From: CALDTK01 sp965215115 | GTDB lineage: Bacteria; Bacteroidota; Bacteroidia; Chitinophagales; Saprospiraceae | Assembly (NCBI GenBank): GCA_965215115.1 | Contig: OZ244050.1 | Location: forward strand, 3,224,001 to 3,288,000 | Reading direction: 5' to 3' | Length of the DNA: 64,000 nt | In this document: positions 9,450 to 19,407 of the stretch, one piece after another | Layout: each line of letters opens with the position of its first letter | Position numbering within the stretch: position 1 is the first letter of the stretch | The notes under the pieces: generated by a model | The model's database searches: none | Told to the model about the DNA's origin: nothing | What the model saw: only the letters and a program-made list of their open reading frames with translations | Program-made: the position numbers and the translations under genes

Positions 9450-10607
9450 ATGATCCAGGCTACTGTGCAATCCATGATGGGCCGTCGCTTCGTGCGCAAG
9501 GCATTCTTCCTCCTGCTGGCCATCGGGGTGACGCTGTGGTTCTTCAGCCTCATCCAGCCCTTCCTGATGACCATCTTCTGGGCGGTCGTCCTGGCGATCG
9601 TCTTTAACCCGGTCCAGGAGTGGCTCCGCCGCCTAATGCCCGGCCGCGATGCCATCGTCGCCACGCTCACCACCGTGATCATCACCCTGGCGGTGGTCGT
9701 ACCGATTGTTTTGGTCGGCCTCGCGGTCTTGAATCAGGCGCAGGGCCTGATCGCGAGGGTCAACAGCGGCGAACTCGACCCCAACGTCGTCGTCACCTAC
9801 GTCGAGGCGCAGCTGCCGATGGTTCGCGACCTCGCCGCCGACTACGGCGTCAACTTCGACCAGGTCCGCAATAACGTCACCAGCGGTATCGCGACCGCCG
9901 GCCAGCGCATCATCAACTGGAGCCTCACGGCGGGCCAGAACTTCCTCGGGATCGCGGTGCAGTTCTTTCTGATGCTCTACCTGCTGTGGTTCTTCCTCAA
10001 GGACGGCCGCACGATCGTCAACGGCATCGTCGACTCCGTACCCCTCGGCGACAAGGACGAGCGCAAGCTCATCACCCGTTTCGCGACCGTGAGCCGCGCG
10101 ACGCTCAAGGGTACGCTGATCGTCGCCGCCGTACAGGGTACGCTCGGCGGACTGCTCTTCTGGGCGATGGGCATCGACGGGTCGCTGTTCTGGGGCGTAC
10201 TCATGACGCTGTTGAGCTTGTTGCCCGTCGGTGGCTCGGCCCTCATCTGGGCCCCGGCCGCGATCATCCTCGCTGTGCAGGGCGACTGGACGCGCGCGCT
10301 GATCATTGCGGCCTTCGGCGTGTTGGCCATCGGCCTGGTCGACAACTTCTTGCGCCCGCTGCTGGTCGGTCGCGACACGCAGATGCCAGACTATTTGGTA
10401 CTGATCGCGACCCTCGGCGGCATCACGTCCTTTGGCCTAGCGGGCTTCGTGATCGGACCCGTAATCGCAGCGCTGTTCCTATCGATCTGGGAGATGATGC
10501 AACGGCGGTACGGGCACGCGGCGCCGGTCAATTCACCCGATCTAGCCGTAGCCAAGCTTACAGCCGGTGGCGACCCGGGGGTGGCGCCGGCGGCGACCTT
10601 GGAGTGA
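9450..10607 (+). CDS. AI-2E family transporter (PerM/TqsA-like permease)
   Basis: A 385-residue integral membrane protein with the AI-2E/UPF0118 layout: hydrophobic N-terminal pairs (residues about 15-50 and 65-90), a soluble stretch of about 60 residues, then several long helices in the second half. These include the conserved block LLPVGGSALIWAPAAI and the later NFLRPLLVGRDTQMPDYLVL. The family exports or imports small molecules; substrates assigned in other species vary (autoinducer-2, protons/sodium), so none is given here. Two in-frame ATGs (9450, 9475) are possible starts; the first is used. No operon partner is evident. A 14-bp inverted repeat follows the stop by 36 bases. Confidence 0.88.
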   Translation: MIQATVQSMMGRRFVRKAFFLLLAIGVTLWFFSLIQPFLMTIFWAVVLAIVFNPVQEWLRRLMPGRDAIVATLTTVIITLAVVVPIVLVGLAVLNQAQGLIARVNSGELDPNVVVTYVEAQLPMVRDLAADYGVNFDQVRNNVTSGIATAGQRIINWSLTAGQNFLGIAVQFFLMLYLLWFFLKDGRTIVNGIVDSVPLGDKDERKLITRFATVSRATLKGTLIVAAVQGTLGGLLFWAMGIDGSLFWGVLMTLLSLLPVGGSALIWAPAAIILAVQGDWTRALIIAAFGVLAIGLVDNFLRPLLVGRDTQMPDYLVLIATLGGITSFGLAGFVIGPVIAALFLSIWEMMQRRYGHAAPVNSPDLAVAKLTAGGDPGVAPAATLE

Positions 10608-10642
10608 CGTTCGTGCTGCTGAGAACTGGTGGCTCTGGCGTC

Positions 10643-10685
10643 GCTATACGTATTGCTCGAGGCGTCTGCGGGCAATACGTATAGC
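10643..10685. repeat. 14-bp perfect inverted repeat with TACGTA cores
   Basis: GCTATACGTATTGC at 10643-10656 and GCAATACGTATAGC at 10672-10685 are perfect inverted copies with a 15-base GC-rich spacer. Each arm contains the palindrome TACGTA. It lies just after the permease gene. A hairpin could end its transcript, but there is no T-run, so a protein-binding site is equally possible. Confidence 0.55.
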
Positions 10686-10706
10686 TCTGCCGTGCCAGCG
10701 TGGTTT

Positions 10707-10754
10707 CACCGAGGCACATAGGCACCGAGGCACCGAGGCACCGAGGCACAGAAG
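10707..10754. repeat. 8-bp tandem minisatellite (CACCGAGG)n
   Basis: Six adjacent 8-base units: CACCGAGG, CACATAGG, three more CACCGAGG, then CACAGAAG. A related stretch is present on the opposite strand inside the 5' end of uvrA (about 42215-42240), so this is a dispersed word in this genome. Open frames through it are spurious. The rest of the gap 10608-11006 holds no gene. Confidence 0.7.
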
Positions 10755-10944
10755 TGTACACGGCACCGCGCACCGAGGCTCGACAGCAAAGGAATCAAAG
10801 GCGTGCAGCAAAGCCTCACGGCGAAATGCTAGCCCACCATGTCCTTCCGGGTCGACATCGCTACAATCTCTCGGCGCGGGCGTACCTGATTTGGCCTCGC
10901 GGTTTTCTACTGCGCTGAGGTGTGGATACTCGCTAAACTGGGGA

Positions 10945-10981
10945 AAGCCCGCCCCCACTGAGATTCAGCGAAAGCGGGCTT
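10945..10981 (-). terminator. Likely terminator of the DUF1440 pair
   Basis: AAGCCCGC (10945-10952) and GCGGGCTT (10974-10981) form an 8-bp stem downstream of the minus-strand stop at 11007. Read on the minus strand, the stem is followed by a short TTT. It is weak as an intrinsic terminator but well placed. Confidence 0.45.
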
Positions 10982-11006
10982 GCATCTTTCATTCGATGAA
11001 CAGCCG

Positions 11007-11543
11007 TCAATCTCCGTCAAGCAACGGCCGCACCTGCCCCCTCACCGCCTCCGTTGCGAAGCCGTACAAGAGGTGCGTGAGCAGTTCATTGCGCTCCCCG
11101 TCCTCGTCCCTGTCGGCGTGCGCCGGCTCCACGCTCATGGCCGGCAACAGGCCTTCGTGCATAATGCCGAACACCGCCGTGCCGAACGGCAGCCCCAATC
11201 CTTCTCCAAACTGCGGCATCACCTCCACGGCCGCACCGTAGGCGCCGCCGATGAGGGTGCCGAAGACCCAGTGCATCGAGTCGCCCGCCATGACCTGCTG
11301 CGCGCGGGTGAGCGTGGTGTCGGCCACCGCCTCGGCGACATCCTCGGCGATGATCTCGGGCGGGGAATCTGTCGCGGGCGGCCGTACGGGGAAGTAGTGC
11401 TCGGCCAAGGTCTTGATCCCGGTCGCGATCAGTCCGCCGATGGCACCGGCGAGGAAGCCCCGCATCACGTCGCCTTCGCGATTGCGATTGCCGGCCATCA
11501 GGTCGCTGAAGATGGAGCTGTAGTTGTAGTTCGTCGGTACCAT
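11007..11543 (-). CDS. DUF1440/YagU-like membrane protein, copy 1
   Basis: A 178-residue protein with a glycine-rich hydrophobic segment (GFLAGAIGGLIATGIKTLAE, about residues 29-48). Two further hydrophobic stretches follow (FGTLIGGAYGAAVEVMP and LPFGTAVFGIMHEGLLP), with an ending of the form LLTHLLYGFATEAVR. This is the layout of DUF1440 (YagU) inner-membrane proteins, whose function is not established apart from a reported link of E. coli YagU to acid resistance. It is a clear paralogue of the gene just upstream (11564-12100) and is probably co-transcribed with it, with a 20-base gap. The tandem pair suggests duplication followed by divergence. Confidence 0.65.
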   Translation of the reverse strand: MVPTNYNYSSIFSDLMAGNRNREGDVMRGFLAGAIGGLIATGIKTLAEHYFPVRPPATDSPPEIIAEDVAEAVADTTLTRAQQVMAGDSMHWVFGTLIGGAYGAAVEVMPQFGEGLGLPFGTAVFGIMHEGLLPAMSVEPAHADRDEDGERNELLTHLLYGFATEAVRGQVRPLLDGD

Positions 11544-11563
11544 TGGGGGTAGTCTTGCGAGAT

Positions 11564-12100
11564 TTAGTTGAGCCGCGCGCGGACACTCACGCGCACGTAG
11601 TCCACCACGAGACCGTAGACGAGGTCGCTCAGCAGTTCGTGAGCTTCATTTTCTTCGTGGGGCTTTAGGCTCACCTTCGAGTGGTCCATGAGCTCGCCGG
11701 CGTTGTTGATGCCGTACAGGGCCGATCCGAGTCCGAGTCCGTTGCCCGTCGTGACCTCCGGGGCGAGCTCCGCGGCCGCTCCGTAGGCGCCGCCGATGAG
11801 GGTCCCGGTGACGAGGTCGCGGGTGTCGAGATCGATCGCGAGTTCGCTGTCGCCGAGGGTGATAGCGCGGCGGGTGTCCGGGTCCGCCGTTTTGATGGGG
11901 AAGAAGCGCTCGACGATCGTTTTGGCGAAAGCCCCCACGAGCCCGCCCGCCAGACCGGCCACGACGCCGCGCGCCACGTCGGCCTCCGGGTTGTGCTCCC
12001 CCTTGAGCACCGAGTTGATGATCTCCTGCACGCCGTTGTCGGGCGCCTGCTTGACGAGACTGCTGACCAACGAAATGAGTAAAGGCTGCTGCTGTTCCAT
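11564..12100 (-). CDS. DUF1440/YagU-like membrane protein, copy 2
   Basis: A 178-residue paralogue of the following gene. It keeps the same blocks at the same places: GVVAGLAGGLVGAFAKTIVE, TGTLIGGAYGAAAEL, LGLGSALYGINNAGELMDHS and ELLSDLVYGLVVDYVR. It begins with a polar N-terminus (MEQQQPLLISLVSSLVKQ). The two proteins could form a hetero-oligomer in the inner membrane; this is inferred only from tandem arrangement and equal length. A GTTTT-mini-hairpin copy at 11919 encodes part of the AFAKT stretch. Confidence 0.65.
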   Translation of the reverse strand: MEQQQPLLISLVSSLVKQAPDNGVQEIINSVLKGEHNPEADVARGVVAGLAGGLVGAFAKTIVERFFPIKTADPDTRRAITLGDSELAIDLDTRDLVTGTLIGGAYGAAAELAPEVTTGNGLGLGSALYGINNAGELMDHSKVSLKPHEENEAHELLSDLVYGLVVDYVRVSVRARLN

Positions 12101-12172
12101 GTGAGACGCAACGGCAGGGCGGGGACGGCGGTTTGGTCGGTCTCGAAGGATTGTGACACCCAGCGAAGCGCG

Positions 12173-12505
12173 TCAGCTCTTACTATAGCGTTTCTCCTCC
12201 TCGATCACCTGCATCAAGGTCCGGATTACCACCGTGCTATTGCCGAACAACTCCCGGTGGGCCAACTGTAGGGCCTTCGCGTACTCCACCAGGTACTGAT
12301 CGAAGTTTGCCGCCGTCGGGCACGTGTACTGCACCGCGTACGTCAGGCCGTCGTCGCCTTCCTCCTCGTCGAGGATGCGCAACAGCCGGTAGCCGTCGAA
12401 GAGCCCCGTCGCCATCACGGCCGGGATGTGCCGCTCGCGCATCCACTTGCCCCACTCCGGGGCTACGCTGCGCTCGATCTTCGTCGTGACGTTGTAGAGG
12501 ATCAA
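12173..12505 (-). CDS. DUF4286 family protein, TTG start overlapping murA stop
   Basis: 110 residues beginning LILYNVTTKIERSVAPEWGKW and ending with LMQVIEEEKRYSKS, the typical form of DUF4286, a small ferredoxin-like-fold family of Bacteroidota with no known function. The start is taken as TTG at 12505-12503, which overlaps the TGA stop of murA (TTGA). No ATG or GTG is available near the conserved N-terminus, so translational coupling to murA is likely. A longer open frame extending upstream is an antisense-frame artefact inside murA. Confidence 0.75.
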   Translation of the reverse strand: MILYNVTTKIERSVAPEWGKWMRERHIPAVMATGLFDGYRLLRILDEEEGDDGLTYAVQYTCPTAANFDQYLVEYAKALQLAHRELFGNSTVVIRTLMQVIEEEKRYSKS

Positions 12506-13824
12506 ACCCGCTCCATTTGGACTCCGATCTTGCGGAGCCGGTCTTCGATGAACTGGTACCCGCGGTCGATCTGGTTGACGTTGTCGATCACGCTCGTGCC
12601 CTGCGCACTGCAGGCCGCGATGAGCAGGGCCACGCCCGCGCGAATGTCCGGACTCGACATATTCGTGGCCCGCAGCGGGTACTGCCGGTCGATCCCGATG
12701 ACGGTCGCGCGGTGCGGATCGCACAGGATGACCTTCGCGCCCATGTCGATAATCTTGTCGACGAAGAACAGCCGCGACTCGAACATCTTCTGGTGGATCA
12801 ACACCGAGCCGCGGGCCTGCGTGGCGACGACCAGCAGGATGCTCAGTAGGTCGGGCGTGAAGCCGGGCCACGGCGAGTCGTACACCGTCATCACCGACCC
12901 GTCGATGAAGGTCGTGATCTCGTAGTGGTCCTGCTGCGGCACGTACACGTCGTTGCCGCGGGCCTCTACCTCGATGCCCATCTTCCGGAAGGTCGGCAGG
13001 ATCACCCCGAGGTGCTCGGGCGCGGCGTCCTTGATGGTTAGTTCCGACTGCGTCATGGCGGCCAGTCCGATCCACGACCCGATCTCGATCATGTCCGGCA
13101 GCAGGCGGTGGGTCGTGCCCGCGAGCCGCTCGACGCCGTGCACGACGAGCAGGTTGGACCCGAGGCCTTCGATCTTGGCCCCCATGCCCATCAGCATCCG
13201 GCAAAGCTGCTGCACGTACGGCTCGCAGGCCGCATTGTAGATCTGCGTCGTACCCTTCACCATCACGGCCGCCATCAGCATGTTGGCCGTCCCCGTCACC
13301 GAGATCTCGTCCATCAGCATGTAGGCCCCCTTCAGGCCCTGCTCCGCCGAGACGAAGAACTCGTCCTTGTCGTTGTCGTACACGAACTCCGCGCCGAGCA
13401 TCTCGAAGCCGAGGAAGTGCGTGTCGAGTCGCCGCCGACCGATTTTGTCGCCCCCTGGCTTCGGGAGGTACGCCCGCCCGACGCGGTGCAGCATCGGCCC
13501 GATCAGCATCACGGACCCACGGATCTTCGAGGCCTTGCTCTGGTACTCCTTACTCCGGAAGTAGTCGAGGTTGATCTCCGGCGTATGAAAGCGGAAGACG
13601 TGCGTACTCTCCTCGGTGATGTCGCAGCCGAGCCCGCGCATCAGGTCCATCAGGTTGTGCACGTCCACGATGCGCGGGACGTTCTCGAGCACGACCTCCT
13701 CACTCGTCAGCATCGTGGCGCACAGCACTTGCAGCGCCTCGTTCTTCGCGCCCTGCGGGATGATCTCCCCGCTCAATCGGTGGCCCCCCTCGACCCTGAA
13801 TGCATTGCCTTCCATGGGGGGCAA
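12502..13824 (-). CDS. murA: UDP-N-acetylglucosamine 1-carboxyvinyltransferase MurA (Cys-to-Asp active site)
   Basis: 440 residues. Catalyses the first committed step of peptidoglycan synthesis, transfer of enolpyruvate from phosphoenolpyruvate to UDP-GlcNAc in the cytoplasm. The N-terminus carries the conserved lysine/asparagine block (IPQGAKNEALQVLCA). The mobile-loop motif, usually GGCxIGxRP, here reads PGGDKIGRRRLDTHF, so the catalytic Cys is replaced by Asp. Asp at this position supports activity in other MurAs and gives resistance to fosfomycin; the consequence here is inferred. It is translationally coupled to DUF4286 downstream (4-base overlap). No GTTTT-mini-hairpin occurs inside. 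Confidence 0.95.
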   Translation of the reverse strand: MPPMEGNAFRVEGGHRLSGEIIPQGAKNEALQVLCATMLTSEEVVLENVPRIVDVHNLMDLMRGLGCDITEESTHVFRFHTPEINLDYFRSKEYQSKASKIRGSVMLIGPMLHRVGRAYLPKPGGDKIGRRRLDTHFLGFEMLGAEFVYDNDKDEFFVSAEQGLKGAYMLMDEISVTGTANMLMAAVMVKGTTQIYNAACEPYVQQLCRMLMGMGAKIEGLGSNLLVVHGVERLAGTTHRLLPDMIEIGSWIGLAAMTQSELTIKDAAPEHLGVILPTFRKMGIEVEARGNDVYVPQQDHYEITTFIDGSVMTVYDSPWPGFTPDLLSILLVVATQARGSVLIHQKMFESRLFFVDKIIDMGAKVILCDPHRATVIGIDRQYPLRATNMSSPDIRAGVALLIAACSAQGTSVIDNVNQIDRGYQFIEDRLRKIGVQMERV

Positions 13825-13867
13825 GGTAGAGGTGTGGGCGGAAAGGGTTTGGGTGGTTTAGAGTCTA

Positions 13868-13904
13868 GGGTCTAGAGGTCTAGATGGTCTAGACCCCTAG
13901 ACCC
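13868..13904. repeat. 17-bp near-perfect palindrome built of TCTAGA words
   Basis: GGGTCTAGAGGTCTAGA (13868-13884) and TCTAGACCCCTAGACCC (13888-13904) are inverted copies with one mismatch and a 3-base loop. It sits in the 87-base gap between two minus-strand genes (DUF4290 and murA). It could terminate or process the DUF4290 transcript, although there is no T-run. It is made of repeated CTAGA words, as in other intergenic palindromes here. Confidence 0.55.
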
Positions 13905-13911
13905 TCTTCCC

Positions 13912-14583
13912 CTACCGCTTCCGGAAACGCCGCCGGTTGTTGCTTCCCCCGCCCTTGTTCTTGTTTCGCTTGCGCGACTTGAACATCGAGACCTCCTGCT
14001 TGATGTGCGACTGCGAGCCGCGGCCCATGTAGGCGTCGATGCTCTCCTTGTCGTCGAGTTCGAGCTCGCCGTCGCTCATCTTGCGGAGGTCGCCGAGGAT
14101 GGTCTTGTCGGAGATGTTCTGGGCGTCGTTGTAGGTCGAGTAGGCGAGCTTCATGTAGCTCGCGATCGTCTTCGTGATGGCGGCCTTGCGCTGCGGGTCC
14201 TCGACGGCGCGGGCGCGCTCGATCATCTTGCCGACGTACTCGCCGTAGTTGCGGTGCGTCGAGACGGACTTCGGGTACGGCACCTCGGCCGGGCGCTCGT
14301 AGTCCTCGGCGGGCTGCGGGATGCTGCCGTCCGGTGGGACCGCGGTGAGGCGGTAGCCCGACAGGCGGTAGGCGTGCTTCCAGAGGCGGCGCTCTTGGTC
14401 CTCCTTGGTCATCGACTCCGAGTCGCTACTCAGCTGCGCCATCATCTGCACGACGCGCTCGACGAGGCCCTGCTGGCGCTCGGGTTCGAGTTCGACGGCG
14501 CGCTCGAGCATCGCCTGCACGTAGCGCCCGTACGCCGGGATCACCATGTCGTCGGCGGCGGTGTTGTAGGCTAGTCCTTCCAT
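13912..14583 (-). CDS. DUF4290 family protein
   Basis: A 223-residue soluble protein starting MEGLAYNTAADDMVIPAYGR, which matches the conserved opening of DUF4290 proteins of Bacteroidota. It is highly charged and mostly helical by appearance, and ends in a very basic low-complexity tail (KSRKRNKNKGG, RRRFRKR) that may bind nucleic acid. Function is unknown. In many Bacteroidota genomes it lies directly before murA, as here, which suggests a link to cell-envelope growth, but nothing in the sequence proves it. Confidence 0.8.
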   Translation of the reverse strand: MEGLAYNTAADDMVIPAYGRYVQAMLERAVELEPERQQGLVERVVQMMAQLSSDSESMTKEDQERRLWKHAYRLSGYRLTAVPPDGSIPQPAEDYERPAEVPYPKSVSTHRNYGEYVGKMIERARAVEDPQRKAAITKTIASYMKLAYSTYNDAQNISDKTILGDLRKMSDGELELDDKESIDAYMGRGSQSHIKQEVSMFKSRKRNKNKGGGSNNRRRFRKR

Positions 14584-15001
14584 AATTTAATTTCAAGTAG
14601 TCGACCCCTAAATCCAAATGGGCCGTGCGCGGGGCTCGGCTGGCATTCCTCGTGCGAGGGTGCGCCTTTCGGCAAAACCCGTCGTCGGCGCTGCTGTAGG
14701 CCGGCGCGTAAAGGTAGCCAGCGCAGGAGTAGTGGGTTTTGGCGAAAGCCGATGAGCCCCTTCCCGAGCCATGCGGTGCGTTGTACGCCTGTCGGCAAAA
14801 CTAAGGCTTTGCGACTCGTAAATATGTAGGTGGTCGCTGGGCTCAGTCGGGTCGGCAGAGGCGCTGCTCGCAGAGCGAGTCGAACCTGCGCCCTGCGCCC
14901 GCGGAAGAATCTTCATCGCTAGCCGCGCGCCAGACAGGCAGTCCACCGTCCATCAGGCGCAGTCGGTCCATAGTCCATCAGGCGCAGCCGGTCCCCAGAT
15001 C
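14584..15001. other. 418-base intergenic region carrying three mini-hairpin copies and a short direct repeat
   Basis: No coding signal. It contains GTTTT-mini-hairpin copies at 14664-14678 (minus orientation, form B), 14736-14749 (plus, form A) and 14787-14801 (minus, loop GACA). A 22-base word is duplicated at 14948-14969 and 14973-14994 with one difference, close to the glmS stop. Small open frames here are spurious. Confidence 0.6.
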
Positions 15002-16843
<1,842 letters not shown>

Positions 16844-16899
16844 GGATTGGTATTTTGGGGATTTGGGACAATGAGCCAGTCGGCAAAACCCAACGGCGG

Positions 16900-18315
16900 T
16901 TAAGGTAAGACAGCGCTCGCGACCCGGAGGCGGGTTCGGAGCTGCCCGGCGCCCGGTCCGTAGACCAGGGTTTCCCCCCCGAGCGCGCGGGGGTTGCGGG
17001 GCGCGAGGTAGAGCGTCGCGTCCGCGCGCCGCCCCGAGACGAAACTCTGGAACAGGCTCGTGACGTTGAATCGGTAGACCTGCACGGAGTCCGTACCGCC
17101 GCGCGGGTCCGCGATGGTCGTCAACACCCCGCCTTCTACCTCCCGGAACACCGGAGCGACGCCTTGCTGCGTGGCCGGGAGCGCGGAGTAAGGGACCAGG
17201 TCCCCGGACGGGGCCCTGATTTGGACCACGAGCGACTCGATCGGGCGAATCTGCCCGCCGCTCCCGGGGACCACCGGCACCTCGAGCTCCGCGAACGTGA
17301 CCCCGCGCCGCGTCCCGAATCCCGAGAGGTCCGGGAAGGAGACCTCGATGAGGGAGCCCTCGAACGCCTGCACGACCGCGAAACTGTCGTTGGCCGGTCC
17401 GTTGCCCTCCCGGAGGCGCTCCAGTAGGCTCCCGGAGATATCGCGCTGGTACTCGGCGCGCAGCGTTGCGGGGCCAACCAGGATGTTGCCTTGCTGCGTC
17501 TGCGCGAGGCGGCGGTTGATCAGCCGGAACTGTCGCGTCTTGCCGCCCTGCTTGTAGTAGATCGTCACCCCGAGCGTGGTCGCCCCGCTCGTCGAGAAGT
17601 CGACGGTGGGGATGGTTTTGGCGCAGGCCGCCCCGCCCTCGACGATGATGCCTGCGAAGGTGGCCGCGAACAGCGAATCCCGGCGGAGCGTGTCGGCGGG
17701 CGTCCGGCGCGAGAGGGCCGCCCGGGCGTCGGCGAGGAAGTCGTCGTTGAGGCGGATGCGCAACTGCGGCCCGACGGAGTCGACGCGGGCCGTGTCCGCG
17801 ACGAAGGTGGTCGCCTTGCCGCTGCGGCGGGGCACGGGGCCCTCGTAGGTGCCGTAGGTCTTGCCGGTGGTCTCGAGGGGCGTGTCGAACAGGGCCGTCG
17901 CGAGGCGGATCGTCCCCGGCGCCGCGGACCGTACCCGCAGCGACGTCCGCGCGGTGGTGTCGCCGAGCTGCGTCGCGGGGTTGACCGGGAGGATGAGCAC
18001 GACGCTGTCGACGGCGATCTCGTCGATGACCAGGCGCGGGGCGGCCAGCTCGACGAGCTCGAGCCCGAGGCGCGCGCGGACCTCGCCGGTGACGGGGCTC
18101 TCGAGGCAGCCGACGGGGATGCTCGCGAAGTTGGCGCTCTGGTTGGCGAGGGCCCCGGCCGACCCCACGCTGCGCAGCCGCAGCTCGACGGTGTCGGTGA
18201 TCGTCACCGGCAGTTGCGAACCGTCGAAGAAGACGTCGCCGATGTCGGTCGGGTCGGTGCAGGCGCCGAGGGCGCAGAGCGCGGACGCGCAGAGGGCGAG
18301 GAATGACTTGTGCAT
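16900..18315 (-). CDS. DUF4270 family lipoprotein
   Basis: 471 residues with a lipoprotein signal peptide (MHKSFLALCASALCALGAC, lipobox LGAC with Cys 19), followed by TDPTDIGDVF, the usual D-x-x-x-IG start of DUF4270 proteins. The mature part is beta-rich with Ser/Thr/Arg-rich loops and a conserved-looking ending (ADATLYLAPRNPRALGGETL). DUF4270 proteins are Bacteroidota outer-envelope lipoproteins of unknown function. The gene order glmS - DUF4270 - starch-synthase-like - panC is conserved in related genomes (general knowledge). A mini-hairpin variant with loop GCAG occurs at 17615. Confidence 0.8.
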   Translation of the reverse strand: MHKSFLALCASALCALGACTDPTDIGDVFFDGSQLPVTITDTVELRLRSVGSAGALANQSANFASIPVGCLESPVTGEVRARLGLELVELAAPRLVIDEIAVDSVVLILPVNPATQLGDTTARTSLRVRSAAPGTIRLATALFDTPLETTGKTYGTYEGPVPRRSGKATTFVADTARVDSVGPQLRIRLNDDFLADARAALSRRTPADTLRRDSLFAATFAGIIVEGGAACAKTIPTVDFSTSGATTLGVTIYYKQGGKTRQFRLINRRLAQTQQGNILVGPATLRAEYQRDISGSLLERLREGNGPANDSFAVVQAFEGSLIEVSFPDLSGFGTRRGVTFAELEVPVVPGSGGQIRPIESLVVQIRAPSGDLVPYSALPATQQGVAPVFREVEGGVLTTIADPRGGTDSVQVYRFNVTSLFQSFVSGRRADATLYLAPRNPRALGGETLVYGPGAGQLRTRLRVASAVLP

Positions 18316-18420
18316 AGAAAGCCGGATAGGCGATGGCCTAACGCCCGAGCGCGGGCGAATGTGATCCGGGAGCGCCGCGATGTCGGCGCCCCGGCGAAGG
18401 GCTTCGGCGATGAAGCGGGT

Positions 18421-19254
18421 CTACTCCCCGATGGGCTTCTCGACCTCGGCGTCGGCGAGGAGCTCCTGGTAGAGCTCGAGGTAGCCCGGGACGTAGCCCT
18501 CCTGCCGGAAGGCGATCACGGGCTTGTCGGTCTTCGCGAGGGCCTCCTCGACGTGGTCCGGCAAGCCCTCCTCGCCGCGGATCAGGGCGTCGGAGTAGGC
18601 CATGGCGCCGAGGTCGAGGCTGATGCCGTCGCCCATCTTGTAGGCGCCGAGGTCGTCGGGCTTGAGGTTGTTGATCGCGGCCTTCTCGAAGAAGTCCTCC
18701 CCGAGGCTCTCGTCGTAGTCCTGGTCGTACACCGAGTAGATCACCTTCGAGAGTTCGAACAGGGGCTCGTTGGCGTAGGCGCTCTTGAGGAAGAACGGGA
18801 TCAGCGAGGTCATCCACCCGTGGCAGTGGATCACGTCGGGGGCCCAGCCGAACTTCTTCACGATCTCGAGGGCGCCCTTGCAGAAGAACGCCATGCGGTC
18901 GGCGTTGTCGTCGAAGACCTTCCCGGCCTTGTCCTCGAAGATGTACTTGCGCTTGAAGAAGTCGTCGTTGTCGAGGAAGTACACCTGCATCCGGGTCCCG
19001 GGCAGGCTCGCGACCTTAATGATGAGCGGGTAGTCGTCGTCGTCGACGATGATGTTCATCCCGGAGAGGCGCACGACCTCGTGGAGGCGGTGGCGGCGCT
19101 CGTTGATGTTGCCGAAGCGCGGCATCAGGATCCGGATGTCCATCCCGGCCTCGTGGATGCCCTGCGGGAGCGCGCGAGCGATGTCGCTCATGATGCTTTC
19201 GGTGGTGTAAGGGCGCAACTCCTGCGTGACGAGCAATACTTTAGTCTTCTCCAT
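18421..19254 (-). CDS. Glycogen/starch synthase-like protein, single N-terminal GT5 domain
   Basis: 277 residues from ATG at 19254 (MEKTKVLLVTQELRPYTTES). It corresponds only to the N-terminal Rossmann domain of family-5 glycosyltransferases, including IRILMPRFGNINERRHRLHEV and the block PDVIHCHGWMTSLIPFFLK. The ADP-glucose-binding K-x-G-G-L loop near the N-terminus is replaced (YTTES), and the second, nucleotide-binding domain is absent. Glycogen synthesis is therefore doubtful; a regulatory or different role is possible. Such truncated proteins are widespread in Bacteroidota beside panC, in divergent orientation as here. A much longer open frame extending upstream is an artefact overlapping panC. 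Confidence 0.75.
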   Translation of the reverse strand: MEKTKVLLVTQELRPYTTESIMSDIARALPQGIHEAGMDIRILMPRFGNINERRHRLHEVVRLSGMNIIVDDDDYPLIIKVASLPGTRMQVYFLDNDDFFKRKYIFEDKAGKVFDDNADRMAFFCKGALEIVKKFGWAPDVIHCHGWMTSLIPFFLKSAYANEPLFELSKVIYSVYDQDYDESLGEDFFEKAAINNLKPDDLGAYKMGDGISLDLGAMAYSDALIRGEEGLPDHVEEALAKTDKPVIAFRQEGYVPGYLELYQELLADAEVEKPIGE

Positions 19255-19371
19255 GGATCGTTTCGGGGTGGGGCGCAAGTAGGTTGGGCCGGGGCGAATG
19301 AGCGGCCGCAAAATTAACGAAACCCAGCGATATACGGGCAGGGCCGATTCGGCGGCTCCCGGGGGGCCGTC

Positions 19372-19379
19372 TATATTCG
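19372..19379 (+). promoter_or_regulatory. Possible -7 box of panC
   Basis: TATATTCG resembles the Bacteroidota TAnnTTTG box and lies 28 bases before the panC ATG. No clear TTTG box sits at the right distance upstream, so the call is tentative. Confidence 0.35.
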
Positions 19380-19407
19380 CCGCCGTGACCCCCGCCTGAC
19401 CGTGCCC

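Noticed and set aside
16844..16899. glmS-associated ribozyme or riboswitch upstream of glmS
   Set aside because: The gap is only 56 bases and no matching fold could be drawn; such ribozymes are typical of Firmicutes.
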